Below, one piece after another: positions 9,968-18,022 of a stretch of DNA of 64,000 nt. Position 1 is the stretch's first letter. Every line of letters begins with the position of its first letter. A program made the position numbers and the translations under genes. The stretch is taken from NCBI GenBank assembly GCA_047975215.1, contig JBKEDD010000040.1, positions 46,552 to 110,551 on the forward strand, read 5' to 3'. The notes under the pieces are model-generated. The model was given only the letters and a program-made list of their open reading frames with translations. It did no database searches and had not been told where the DNA came from. Origin of the DNA: JAGRMG01 sp047975215. GTDB taxonomy: Bacteria > Pseudomonadota > Alphaproteobacteria > Rhodobacterales > Rhodobacteraceae.

Positions 9968-10854
9968 CAACGCCGGCTCCCGCCGGTATTGGCGGCCGTC
10001 GATCTGGGAACCGCAACCATCCAGTCCTCGCCCGGAATATCCGGAAAGCCCCGGAAATTCAGCGCATTGCCAAACTTCAGCCGACAGGTTTCGAACCGCT
10101 TGTCACAGCCCGCCTCAAGGCGCACGACATCCCCGGCCGCGATGCCCCCGCGGATCGGCTCCCACAGCTCGACAACCCGCGCGCCGTCCTCAACGCGGTC
10201 CTGCTTGACGATCCCCCAAAGCCCCGCCGCCGCACCGCTCAGAACACTCAGCCGCCCGCGCATGAACCATCCCGCCTCGAACCCCGGCATCGCACCCCAG
10301 CGGAACACCCGCGCCCCTGCGGCCTCCGCAACCTCCATCTCGGTGAAATACCCAGGCGCGGCCAGATCGGCACCGCACGAACCATCGCCCAGAACCGCCG
10401 TGCAGGGCTTCTGATAGACCCGCCCCAGCGGCCGGTTCAGGGCTTCGGTCAGCCCGCGCAGTTCGGCATGGAACGCGCCTCCGCCGCGGCGAATCTCACC
10501 GATGGTGCCGCGAAACTGCAACCAGCGCACCGCGACATCGGCCCAGTTGACCAACCACGCCCGCACCTCGGCCCCATCGAACCGGCCCGCTTCGATATCC
10601 TCCTCGCGGATCGCCGCATCGCTCAGCGCACCGACCGCCTCGCTATTGTCAACCGACAGCCCGGTGGCCTGCTGCAAGGCAAGTGCCGACAACCCGGTAT
10701 CGGCGCGAAACACGATTCCGTCGAATTCAATGGGCAAATCGTGGTCGGTGAACCCGTATCGCACACCGTCCGCCCGGGTCATCGCCCAGCACCGGCACAA
10801 GCTGGTCAGCCCGCTTTCCACATGCGCCCGAAACGCCGCGTCCATCCCCGCCAT
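9967..10854 (-). CDS. GTA g13: baseplate hub protein (DUF2163 / phage BR0599 family)
   Basis: 295 residues from the ATG at 10854, which shares one base with the g12 stop (TGATG). The sequence has the hallmarks of the DUF2163 family: an N-terminal ALCRCW-like stretch (TSLCRCWAMTRADGVRYGFTD), a central CGADLAAPGYF region, and a C-terminal CDKRFETCRLKFGNALNFRGFPDIPGED motif. The conserved cysteines there could bind a metal or Fe-S centre, as suggested for the RcGTA hub. It connects the distal tail protein to the megatron. Confidence 0.92.
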   Translation of the reverse strand: MAGMDAAFRAHVESGLTSLCRCWAMTRADGVRYGFTDHDLPIEFDGIVFRADTGLSALALQQATGLSVDNSEAVGALSDAAIREEDIEAGRFDGAEVRAWLVNWADVAVRWLQFRGTIGEIRRGGGAFHAELRGLTEALNRPLGRVYQKPCTAVLGDGSCGADLAAPGYFTEMEVAEAAGARVFRWGAMPGFEAGWFMRGRLSVLSGAAAGLWGIVKQDRVEDGARVVELWEPIRGGIAAGDVVRLEAGCDKRFETCRLKFGNALNFRGFPDIPGEDWMVAVPRSTAANTGGSRR

Positions 10855-11486
10855 CACACCCGCACCTCGACCACCGGCACATTGGGCACGTCGCCGGCCT
10901 GGAAACTGGCCACGCTGGTCTGTATCCGGTCTGTATCGAATCGCACCGGCACGTCGAACTCGAACCCGGCCGTGATCTGCATGGACTCGGCCGGCGCATG
11001 GGCAAAGCTGACCACGCCGCAGGTCGTGTCCACCTCGTAATCGACACCCTCGCGCATCTCGTCCTGTTCGATTCCGACGCGCACCGATCCGGCAACCGGC
11101 TTGCTGATCGGCCGCACATAGGAGAACGCCCCGGAACGGTAGGTCTTGACCAGTTGAAACCGCGTTCGTTGCCCGTCCGCCACCGCGATCACCTGATCCC
11201 CGAACCGGACATCCGCCCGCGCCTTGCCCGATTTGAAATCCGACCAGTCCTTCCAGCGGAACCCGTACATCTGCCCGCGCCGCGCCTCAAAGAACGCCAC
11301 CAGGGCCTCGACATCGTCCAGAGACCGCATCCCCACACCTGCATCATATCGCCGCCGCGAATGCGCCCAGGGGGTGTTGCGTTCTTCGAACCCGTTGGCC
11401 AGCGTCACGACATCCGTGCGCCGCTCCGGCCCCCCGACCGAGCCGAAACTCAGCGAGGCCGGAAATCTCACTTCATGAAAATTCAT
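10854..11486 (-). CDS. GTA g12: distal tail protein (DUF2460)
   Basis: 210 residues from the ATG at 11486, chosen for the strong GGGAGGGAG ribosome site just upstream and the family-typical start MNFHEVRFPASLSFGS. Conserved DUF2460 elements include RRYDAGVGMRSLDDVEALVAFFEARRGQMYGFRWKDW, here split among residues 40-90, and the C-terminal GFEFDVPVRFDTDRI. It forms the ring joining tail tube and baseplate. A 16-base gap separates it from the upstream tape-measure gene, one of the few gaps in this part of the cluster. Confidence 0.93.
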   Translation of the reverse strand: MNFHEVRFPASLSFGSVGGPERRTDVVTLANGFEERNTPWAHSRRRYDAGVGMRSLDDVEALVAFFEARRGQMYGFRWKDWSDFKSGKARADVRFGDQVIAVADGQRTRFQLVKTYRSGAFSYVRPISKPVAGSVRVGIEQDEMREGVDYEVDTTCGVVSFAHAPAESMQITAGFEFDVPVRFDTDRIQTSVASFQAGDVPNVPVVEVRV

Positions 11487-11502
11487 TGCTCCCTCCCCTG
11501 TC

Positions 11503-12162
11503 CTACCGATTGCGCGCGCCACGCTGCAACGCACGACCCAGTTGCGCAGCGATCTGTCCACGCGAGCGCCGGAACCCCTCGGCATCGGGGGTCGAGATAT
11601 TCATCACCACGTTGACCGTCCCGCCCCCGGCACCGCGCACCCCCAGCTTGCCGTCAGCACCCCGCGCCAGTGGCATGATCGCCTCGGGTCCGGCCTCGCC
11701 CATCAATCCGATGCCGCCACGCATCGGGAAGCTCACCGGTCCCGATACCACGCCGCCGCTGGCAAAAGGCATCACGCGGCCCTGCGCGAAACCGCCGCCA
11801 TCGGCGAAGGGCAACACGCCCTGCACCAGATTGCCCACACCCTGCGCCAGCATACCGCCGAAATGCTCCGTCACCGGCCGGATCGCGGCCGAATAGGTGG
11901 TCTGGATCATCGAGCGCGCCTCACTCTCCAGCGCATCCGACAAGCGCATCCCGTCAAACACCACACCATCGAACGCACGCCGCAGCCCCCTGGAAAATCC
12001 ACGTTCCAGCGTGGCCACATCCTGCCCCGTCGCGGCCAGCGACTCGCGCATCCGCTGCAACTCGGCATCAAACCCCGCCGCCACGTCAGCCACGGCGCCA
12101 AGGCTGCCCTCCAGCGCCTCCGCACGGGTCTCCAACTCGTCGAACCCATCGCGCTCACTCAT
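11503..12162 (-). CDS. GTA g11: tail tape-measure protein
   Basis: 219 residues starting at the ATG at 12162, preceded by GGAGAG. The start overlaps the end of g10.1 by 8 bases (ATGAGTGA). The N-terminus is a predicted coiled coil (DELETRAEALEGSLGAVADV). The middle is helical, and the C-terminus is Gly-rich (FADGGGFAQGRVMPFASGG, GGIGLMGEAGPEAIMPLARGADG), the signature end of tape-measure proteins of short-tailed GTAs. The small size matches the short GTA tail. It sets tail length and is thought to be ejected with the DNA. Confidence 0.92.
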   Translation of the reverse strand: MSERDGFDELETRAEALEGSLGAVADVAAGFDAELQRMRESLAATGQDVATLERGFSRGLRRAFDGVVFDGMRLSDALESEARSMIQTTYSAAIRPVTEHFGGMLAQGVGNLVQGVLPFADGGGFAQGRVMPFASGGVVSGPVSFPMRGGIGLMGEAGPEAIMPLARGADGKLGVRGAGGGTVNVVMNISTPDAEGFRRSRGQIAAQLGRALQRGARNR

Positions 12163-12358
12163 CGCTCTCTCCTCGTTCGCCATCCGGCCAATGCGCCATC
12201 AGCGCCTCCAGACCGGCCCGGTCCAGCGCCGCCCCCGCACCGCCCTGCCCCAGCATCAGCCGCAGTTCGGCCGGGGTCAGCTCCCAGAACTGCTCGGGCG
12301 TCAAACGCAACCTCTGCATCCCGGCCCGCATCAACCCCGGCCAGTCGAACCCGCTCAT
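12155..12358 (-). CDS. GTA g10.1: tail assembly chaperone, second small protein
   Basis: 67 residues, helical (LRLTPEQFWELTPAELRLMLGQ), matching the small phage tail assembly chaperone family (Phage_TAC_6 type) found between g10 and the tape-measure gene. The start codon overlaps the g10 stop (ATGA). The end overlaps g11 by 8 bases. In many tailed phages two such proteins bind the tape measure during tail assembly, and g10 and g10.1 are presumed to do this here. Confidence 0.9.
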   Translation of the reverse strand: MSGFDWPGLMRAGMQRLRLTPEQFWELTPAELRLMLGQGGAGAALDRAGLEALMAHWPDGERGESDE

Positions 12359-12675
12359 GCCTCGCCCGGCACCATGAAGGCCCGCGCCAGCAACTCCGCC
12401 GCCGCCCGCGCCGCCGCCACCGGCCCGCCGCCGATCTCGGCCCGCAGCAGATCCTCGGCGATCACGTCGGCGCCGCCGCCGCGCAAACCGGCCACCACCA
12501 GCGCCAGCACGTCCCGGCTGGAAAAGCCGCCCGCCTCGAACCGCGCCACCAGATCGACAAGCGATCCCGCCTCCAGCACCTGTTCCAGTTCCGCCAGCGC
12601 CCCAAGCGTCAGCTTCAGCACGCGGCGCTGCCCGTCGATGACCAACGCCACCTCACCCGTCCACGGATTTGCCAT
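12355..12675 (-). CDS. GTA g10: tail assembly chaperone
   Basis: 106 residues beginning MANPWTGEVALVIDGQ, with the GTA-family core LKLTLGALAELEQVLEAGSLVDLVARFE split over residues 20-48. It belongs to the GTA/phage TAC_11-type chaperones. It starts 3 bases after the major tail protein stop and overlaps g10.1 by 4 bases. Role inferred from family and position: guiding tail-tube assembly on the tape measure. Confidence 0.9.
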   Translation of the reverse strand: MANPWTGEVALVIDGQRRVLKLTLGALAELEQVLEAGSLVDLVARFEAGGFSSRDVLALVVAGLRGGGADVIAEDLLRAEIGGGPVAAARAAAELLARAFMVPGEA

Positions 12676-12678
12676 GGC

Positions 12679-13092
12679 TCAGATCGCTGTGAACGACAGC
12701 GCCCCGGCGCTGGCCAGCGACAACTCGTAGGTGGCCTCGCCGTTGTGGCTGCCGGAATATTCGATCGCCGTCACCTGAAACGCACCCTCGACGATGCCGA
12801 AATCGGGAATTATCAGCTGGAAATCGGGCGTCTCGCCGTCAAAGAACAATTGCCGCGCCCGCTCATCCGTTCCCGCATCGCGAAACACGCCCGATCCCGA
12901 GATCGCGGCCGATTTGACCCCCGCTCCGGCCAACAGTTCGCGCCAGCCGCCTTGGCTTTCCAGGCTGGTGACATCCACGCTTTCCGAATTGAAACTGACG
13001 CGCGTCGCGCGCAGTCCCGCGATGGTTTCGAATTGGCCGCCGCCGGTCATGTCCACCTTGATCAACAGATCCTTGCCGTTCTGGGCTCCCAT
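12679..13092 (-). CDS. GTA g9: major tail tube protein (TP901-1 family)
   Basis: 137 residues from the ATG at 13092. An earlier in-frame ATG at 13098 touches the GGAGA ribosome site, while the 13092 ATG has a proper 6-base spacing, so it is preferred. The sequence has the family core GKDLLIKVDM...FETIAGLRATRVSFN and the conserved C-terminal YSGSHNGEATYELSL. It is the repeating subunit of the tail tube through which DNA passes. A 23-base gap separates it from g8. Confidence 0.93.
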   Translation of the reverse strand: MGAQNGKDLLIKVDMTGGGQFETIAGLRATRVSFNSESVDVTSLESQGGWRELLAGAGVKSAAISGSGVFRDAGTDERARQLFFDGETPDFQLIIPDFGIVEGAFQVTAIEYSGSHNGEATYELSLASAGALSFTAI

Positions 13093-13115
13093 GAGCATTC
13101 TCCAAATCTGAGAGG

Positions 13116-13529
13116 TTAGTTGTCTTCCACCCGGGCGCGAAACCTCAGGTCGATACGCCGCACCTGTCCGGCCCGGCCGCTGCGCCTCGCGCTGGCGCGC
13201 TCGAACCAGAGCCCGACCAGCCGCCCGCGGGTCAACGCCAGTTCTCCGTGCAACAGGGCATCGCCCACCGCGCCCGCCACGGTCTTGGCGGCGGCAAAGC
13301 CGCGGGCTTCGCTGATCACCGAAACGGTGAACCTGTGCAGCGCGCCAGCACCTTCCGCGTCGGACCGGTCGCGCACGTCTTCCGGCCCAAGGCTGACATA
13401 GGTTTCCGGCACCGGTCCGTCGGGCAGCGCATCGTACACCCCGGCCCCGACAAGGCCGCTGACCGCCGGATCGTCCAGCAGGCGCCGGTACACCGCTTCC
13501 TGCAATGCCACGGATACCCCGTAACTCAT
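13116..13529 (-). CDS. GTA g8: tail terminator protein (DUF3168)
   Basis: 137 residues from the ATG at 13529, whose start overlaps the g7 stop (ATGA). DUF3168 features: N-terminal MSYGVSVALQEAVYRRLL, a central VYDALPDGPVPETYVSLG region and the C-terminal basic RIDLRFRARVED. It caps the head-proximal end of the tail tube and joins it to the head. Length and position are standard for the cluster. Confidence 0.92.
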   Translation of the reverse strand: MSYGVSVALQEAVYRRLLDDPAVSGLVGAGVYDALPDGPVPETYVSLGPEDVRDRSDAEGAGALHRFTVSVISEARGFAAAKTVAGAVGDALLHGELALTRGRLVGLWFERASARRSGRAGQVRRIDLRFRARVEDN

Positions 13530-13864
13530 GCGACCACCTCCGCATCCGCAAAACAGATCAGATGGCGCGCATCCGGTCCGCGCTCGGCGACCGCCCGGAT
13601 GACAAACACCTGCGCCCCGTCGCAAAGCCGCTGCCCCGCTTGCGGCCGCATCGCCGATCCCTGGGGCGCCGCCCGCACCACGATCCTGTAGGCCACCGAC
13701 GCAATCGGGGTTCCCGCCAACCCGCGCTCGCGCCCGCTACGCGCGCTCACCTCGGCCCAGACCTCGCCGCGTTCCGTCCAGGTCTCCACGAACCCGCCGG
13801 CCCCGTCGTCAACGCGAACGGGCGCCTTCAGAACCAGACGCCGGTTCAGCCGCGGCGCGGTCAA
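13526..13864 (-). CDS. GTA g7: head closure (stopper) protein
   Basis: 112 residues if started at the TTG at 13864, which overlaps the g6 stop (TTGA) and follows an AGCAGGG site. An upstream ATG at 13936 would add 24 unlikely residues overlapping g6. The mature-looking start LTAPRLNRRLVLKAPVRVDDG matches phage head-tail adaptor proteins, with the conserved GGFVETWTERGEVWAEVSA core. The rare TTG start is an inference from frame overlap and family length. Confidence 0.88.
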   Translation of the reverse strand: MTAPRLNRRLVLKAPVRVDDGAGGFVETWTERGEVWAEVSARSGRERGLAGTPIASVAYRIVVRAAPQGSAMRPQAGQRLCDGAQVFVIRAVAERGPDARHLICFADAEVVA

Positions 13865-14460
13865 GACCCTGCTCCCAGCGTGATCCGCGACACCCGATAG
13901 CGTTGAATGAGGCTGCTCACGCCGAACGGCATGCACCCCTCCCCCAGCGCCGTGGTGTCGCGGTACTCGTAGTAATGCGCTGCCAGCAGCATCACCGCCT
14001 GGCCCAGATCAGCCGGCAGGCTACCCCAATCCGCCGCCATGCCGGCGGCGAATTCGATCCTCACCGCCCCGCCCGCCGGTACCGCCGGCAGGAACACACC
14101 CCTTGGACGCAGACGCGGACGCTGCCCGTCGCGCTCCAGCCAGTACGCATCCGGGTCCACGACCACGCTCGCGCCCCCCGCATCGTCAAGCAACACCTGC
14201 GTCACGGAATTTACTGGCGCAACCGGCAAGACCTGCGCTTCGGGGTTGCGCCAGCCGCCCAGCGTCAACGAAAAGTCACGCACGATCAGAACCTTGCCCG
14301 TCCGCGCCTCGATCGCGGCAATCGCCGCCCGCAGGAAGCCCGACAGGATACCGTCCTGAAGACTCAGTTCGTCAAACCCTGTCCCCAGCCGCAAATGCGC
14401 CTTGAACCGGTCCACCGGCAGCGCCGCATCGGGCAGGGTGGTTTCCTCGATCAACATCAT
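13861..14460 (-). CDS. GTA g6: head-tail connector (adaptor) protein
   Basis: 199 residues from the ATG at 14460, preceded by GGAG at a 7-base spacing. It is a phage gp6-like connector: N-terminal VDRFKAHLRLGTGFDE, central helical SGFLRAAIAAIEARTGKVL, and the C-terminal LGQAVMLLAAHYYEYRD typical of the family. It forms a ring below the portal. A 170-base gap separates it from the capsid gene upstream. Confidence 0.92.
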   Translation of the reverse strand: MMLIEETTLPDAALPVDRFKAHLRLGTGFDELSLQDGILSGFLRAAIAAIEARTGKVLIVRDFSLTLGGWRNPEAQVLPVAPVNSVTQVLLDDAGGASVVVDPDAYWLERDGQRPRLRPRGVFLPAVPAGGAVRIEFAAGMAADWGSLPADLGQAVMLLAAHYYEYRDTTALGEGCMPFGVSSLIQRYRVSRITLGAGS

Positions 14461-14629
14461 CAATTCACTCCGCAGATCCGGCCCGTCCGGGCCCGTTCAT
14501 CCTCAATGCGCGGACGCGCGCCACCCCACGTTGCTCGGACGGAGGGGAACAGCTAGACAACGCGGGGGGTCTCGCCTGACGCGCGCCCGCGACGAGGCCG
14601 GAAAGGCCGGCCCCGCCACCCGGCACCGC

Positions 14630-15808
14630 TTACGCGACGCCGAACTTCAGCAGCTTGATCGCCGCAAAGTCGCTGACATCGCCGCCGACCCGCTTGGTGG
14701 CATAGAACAGCACATGCGGCTTGGCGCTGAACGGATCGCGAAGAACCCGCAGATCGGGGCGTTCGGCCACGGTGTACCCGGCCTCGAAATCGCCGAACGC
14801 GATGGCAAATCCATCCGTGACGGCATCCGGCATGTCCTCGGCAATCACCACCGGATAACCCATCAGCCGCGCCGGCTCCCCGGCCGCCAGCCCGTCCGAC
14901 CACAGGAACCGGCCGTCATTGTCCTTCAGCTTGCGCACCATGCCCGCGGTCTTGGAGTTCATCACGAAACTGGCGTTGGCGCGGTACTGCGCACCCAGCG
15001 CATAGACCAGATCGACGATATGCCCGGGATCCAGATCGCCCGCGATTCCGGTCGGCACATAGCCGATATTTCCCCAGGCCCAGACGTCATTGTCCACCGT
15101 CGGATGCGTCAGCACGCCCCTGGGCTTGTCGATCCCGTCGCCGTTGACGAACGCCGCCGCCTCGGCCCGCGCGAACTTGTCGGCAATACGGCCCGCCAGC
15201 CAGCCCTCGATATCGAAGGCGCTGTCATCCAGCAGCCGCTGGCTGGCCTTCGGCATCGCGCTCAACTCATGCAGCGGAATCGAGATGCGGTCGATCTGGG
15301 GCGTCCCGGTCTCGGGCGAAGGCCCCGCCTCCGTCGCCCAGCCGGCGCCGATATCGGTGTGGTCCACCAGCACGTCATAGCTGGTGGCTTCGACATTGAC
15401 GACCGACGCGATAGAGCGGATCGAAGCGGTCGATCGCAGCACCGACTTCACCCGCTCCGCGGTCTGCGGATCGACGAGGTAGCCGCCGTCGCCGGCCACC
15501 GCGGTCGACATCGCCTTGCCTTCCAGCTCAAGCCCGCGCAGCGCATCGTCGTCGCCACTGCGAAGATAGGCGTCAAACGCCTTCCGGTGCGGCGCGCCCG
15601 CATCGGGGCTTGCGGCCAGGTGCGGGCGCGCCGCAAAGATGGTATTCCGATCCAGCATGGTCAGTCGCTCTTCCGTCTGTTTCAGTTTCGATTGAATGTC
15701 GTCCCGGAACACCCTGAGTTCACTCACGAAGCCGCTCATCGCCTGCTTCACTTCCCGAACTGCGGGTACACCGTCACCGCCCAAGGCCGGATCGTCGGTC
15801 TTGCTCAT
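14630..15808 (-). CDS. GTA g5: major capsid protein (HK97 fold)
   Basis: 392 residues from the ATG at 15808 (GAAGGA site 7 bases upstream; a GTG at 15814 is too close to the site). The N-terminal third is a charged helical delta/scaffold region (about 1-100) removed by the protease in HK97-type phages. The capsid core includes GDGGYLVDPQTAERV, VDHTDIGAGWATEAG and the C-terminal RVGGDVSDFAAIKLLKFGVA region. It builds the small GTA head. The sequence looks intact. Confidence 0.96.
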   Translation of the reverse strand: MSKTDDPALGGDGVPAVREVKQAMSGFVSELRVFRDDIQSKLKQTEERLTMLDRNTIFAARPHLAASPDAGAPHRKAFDAYLRSGDDDALRGLELEGKAMSTAVAGDGGYLVDPQTAERVKSVLRSTASIRSIASVVNVEATSYDVLVDHTDIGAGWATEAGPSPETGTPQIDRISIPLHELSAMPKASQRLLDDSAFDIEGWLAGRIADKFARAEAAAFVNGDGIDKPRGVLTHPTVDNDVWAWGNIGYVPTGIAGDLDPGHIVDLVYALGAQYRANASFVMNSKTAGMVRKLKDNDGRFLWSDGLAAGEPARLMGYPVVIAEDMPDAVTDGFAIAFGDFEAGYTVAERPDLRVLRDPFSAKPHVLFYATKRVGGDVSDFAAIKLLKFGVA

Positions 15809-15844
15809 CAGCACTTCCTTCCGATAGGTAACTACTCGGCGCTC

Positions 15845-16402
15845 CTAGTCGCGCGCCAACTCCAGCCGCGCGCCCTCCAGGGCGGCCGCCAATTCGCGCA
15901 GGATGCCCGCGGCACCGGGCGCATCGCCCTTGCCCGCCACCCGCGCACTGGGCAGCATCGGGAATGTCACCAGCGACACTTCCCAAAGCTCCAGTTCACT
16001 CAGGACCCGCTGGCCCTTGTCGTTCCTGCCGGCGCGAAGGGTGCGATACCCGATGGAAAGCCCGTCGATGGCACCGGCGGCGATCAGCGCCGCCGCCTCG
16101 CGCCCCTGCCGGGTGCCGTCCAGCAACCGCCCCTTCACCCAAAGCCCGCGCGTATCCTCGCGCACCTCGTCCCAGACACCGATCGGCTGGGCCGGGTCGT
16201 GCTGCCACAGCATCTTGACCCGCCGCCCCTGTGCCTCCAGCGCCGCGATCGAACGGCGATAGGCTCCCGCCTGCACGACATCGCCGCCCTGGTCGGCCAC
16301 ACCGAACAGGCTGGCATAACCCGAGATCACGGCGCCATCCTCGACGCACAGCCCGTCGCCAAACCGGGCGAGCTTGTGCTCCAAACGATCATCAGAATTC
16401 AT
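15845..16402 (-). CDS. GTA g4: prohead maturation protease (HK97 family)
   Basis: 185 residues from the ATG at 16402 (GAGG site 6 bases upstream). Family signature: ISGYASLFGVADQGGDVVQAGA, the catalytic HDP-type motif KMLWQHDPAQPIGVW, and DGLSIGYRT with the serine nucleophile, then ELWEVSLVTFPMLP. It is a serine protease (peptidase U35/S78 type) that trims capsid precursor and scaffold. It lies between the small g3.5-type gene and the capsid gene. Confidence 0.94.
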   Translation of the reverse strand: MNSDDRLEHKLARFGDGLCVEDGAVISGYASLFGVADQGGDVVQAGAYRRSIAALEAQGRRVKMLWQHDPAQPIGVWDEVREDTRGLWVKGRLLDGTRQGREAAALIAAGAIDGLSIGYRTLRAGRNDKGQRVLSELELWEVSLVTFPMLPSARVAGKGDAPGAAGILRELAAALEGARLELARD

Positions 16403-16436
16403 GAAGACCTCATTGTAACCCATTGTTCGAAAGCCG

Positions 16437-16664
16437 TTATTGCGCCGCCGCCATGACCGACTGAAAGGCTTGCGCAAGGATCACTCCTGCCACACCATAG
16501 ACGCTCAGCCACAGCCGCCGCTCCAGCCGCTCCATCATCTCTTCCAGCCGGTCCAGCCGCAGGTTCAGATGCTCGTGATGGATGGAACTGACCCGCTCAT
16601 GCGCCGCCAGCCGCAACCCCGGCGCGCAATCGAACGGCTCATGGAACCGCCGCGGCTCAGTCAT
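16437..16664 (-). CDS. GTA head formation protein (g3.5 / rcc01685-like)
   Basis: 75 residues. The N-terminus is His/Arg-rich. The middle is a coiled coil (RLDRLEEMMERLERRLWL) and the C-terminus is a single hydrophobic segment (YGVAGVILAQAFQSVMAAA). It matches the small protein between portal and protease in GTA clusters annotated as head formation protein. Its start overlaps the portal stop. The precise role in GTA head assembly is not well defined. Confidence 0.85.
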   Translation of the reverse strand: MTEPRRFHEPFDCAPGLRLAAHERVSSIHHEHLNLRLDRLEEMMERLERRLWLSVYGVAGVILAQAFQSVMAAAQ

Positions 16665-17838
16665 CGGCAGCGCCTTCCGGCAAGGCCGGCAGCCCCAGCA
16701 ACGCCCGCTTTTCCGCCTGCGTCAGAAACCCGGCACCGGCCACCCGCGCCCATTGCGCATCGCGCTCGGCCGCCAGCGCCGGAACCTGATCCAGATCGGG
16801 CTTCAACTCCAGCGCCTCGCCATGAAACCGCGACAGCCAGTCCGACAGCGCCGCCGCCACCCGCGTCGCCAGCGGCAGAACCGTCAGGCGGTAAAAGGCG
16901 CGGTTTGCCTCCTGATAGTTGGCATAGGTCGCATCGCCCGGAATCCCCAGCAGCATCGGCGGCACGCCGAAGGCCAGCGCGATCTCGCGCGCCGCGCTCT
17001 CCTTGGTTTTCTGGAACTCCATGTCGCTGGGCGAAAACCCCATGGGCTTCCAGTCCAGCCCGCCTTCCAGCACCATCGGCCGCCCGGCATTGCGCGCGCC
17101 CTGGAAATTGGCCTCGATCTCCTCGCTCAGCCGGCGGAACTGATCCTCCGCCATCGCGCCCTGCCCGTCCGAACCCTGCCAGACCAGGGCGCCGCTGGGG
17201 CGCGCCGCATTGTCAAGCAGCGATTTCGACCAGCGCGAGGCGCTGTTGTGCAGATCCACCGCCGTCGCCGCCGCCTGCATCGGCGAAAATCCGTAGTGAT
17301 CGTCCTGCGGATGAAAACTGCGCACATGACAGACCGGCGATACCCCGCCCCCCACCGCGAACCGGTGCGTCCTGGCGCCCACGGCATATTCATAGGCCAC
17401 CGGCCAGCCATCGGCGCCGGGAACCACGCTCACCCGGTCCGAGCGCAAAACATGCAACTCGACAGGAAACCCGCCCCCCCCGGGAACCGCCTCGACATAG
17501 GCGTTGCCCGAAAGCAGCAACTGACCGAACAGCGCCTCCAGCATCTCCGCCCTTCCCTGCGCCGCATTCGGCCGCCGCACCAGGTCCAGAACCGGATGCT
17601 CCTCATACCGCCGAACCCGGTCCTGCAAGATCAGAGGCAGGGCCGCCGCCGCCTCGGCGATCAGCTTGACACAGCGAAACCCGACGGGATTGCCGGCAAA
17701 CCCGGCCCGGGTAAGCGACACGGTATCGCGCGGGCTCCAGGCGACGCGCCCGGCACTGTGCCAGGCCACCACCGGCCCGGCCGCGCTCGCCTTGGTCGCG
17801 GGCACCTTCTCGACCCGCCGCAAGAAATCGAAAACCAT
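16657..17838 (-). CDS. GTA g3: portal protein
   Basis: 393 residues from the ATG at 17838. The earlier ATG at 17844 sits only one base after the AGGAG site, whereas 17838 is spaced by 7. Portal features: N-terminal MVFDFLRRVEK, RCVKLIAEAAAALPL, PNAAQGRAEMLEALFGQLLLSGNAYVE, and the conserved ALAFGVPPMLLGIPGDATYANYQEANRAFYRLTVLP region (HK97-type portal). It forms the dodecameric channel for DNA entry and exit. A 184-base gap lies between it and the terminase. Confidence 0.95.
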   Translation of the reverse strand: MVFDFLRRVEKVPATKASAAGPVVAWHSAGRVAWSPRDTVSLTRAGFAGNPVGFRCVKLIAEAAAALPLILQDRVRRYEEHPVLDLVRRPNAAQGRAEMLEALFGQLLLSGNAYVEAVPGGGGFPVELHVLRSDRVSVVPGADGWPVAYEYAVGARTHRFAVGGGVSPVCHVRSFHPQDDHYGFSPMQAAATAVDLHNSASRWSKSLLDNAARPSGALVWQGSDGQGAMAEDQFRRLSEEIEANFQGARNAGRPMVLEGGLDWKPMGFSPSDMEFQKTKESAAREIALAFGVPPMLLGIPGDATYANYQEANRAFYRLTVLPLATRVAAALSDWLSRFHGEALELKPDLDQVPALAAERDAQWARVAGAGFLTQAEKRALLGLPALPEGAADD

Positions 17839-18022
17839 GCCCATGCTCCTATCTGTTCGCCGCCGTCGCCAGCCAGCAGCCCGGCCCTGTTGCGAACCCT
17901 TATGCGGCAAACTCGCCAACAAGGCGCAAACCCACCGCGCGCCGCGCGGGCAACACCCCCGCCCCTGCTTCTTTCTGGTCGAAAATACTCAATCCGCCCG
18001 CAGCCGCCTGGCCCGGCACCGG

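Noticed and set aside
11542..13119. Plus-strand frame of 525 residues
   Set aside because: Antisense to GTA g9 to g11; no motif and Arg/His-rich composition.
14596..14612. Intrinsic terminator after the GTA capsid gene
   Set aside because: A 6-bp GGCCGG/CCGGCC hairpin exists but no U-run follows on the minus strand; the cluster is expected to be transcribed through.
14402..16456. Long plus-strand frame of 684 residues
   Set aside because: Antisense to the GTA capsid and protease genes, which have clear homology; Arg/His/Pro-rich nonsense composition.
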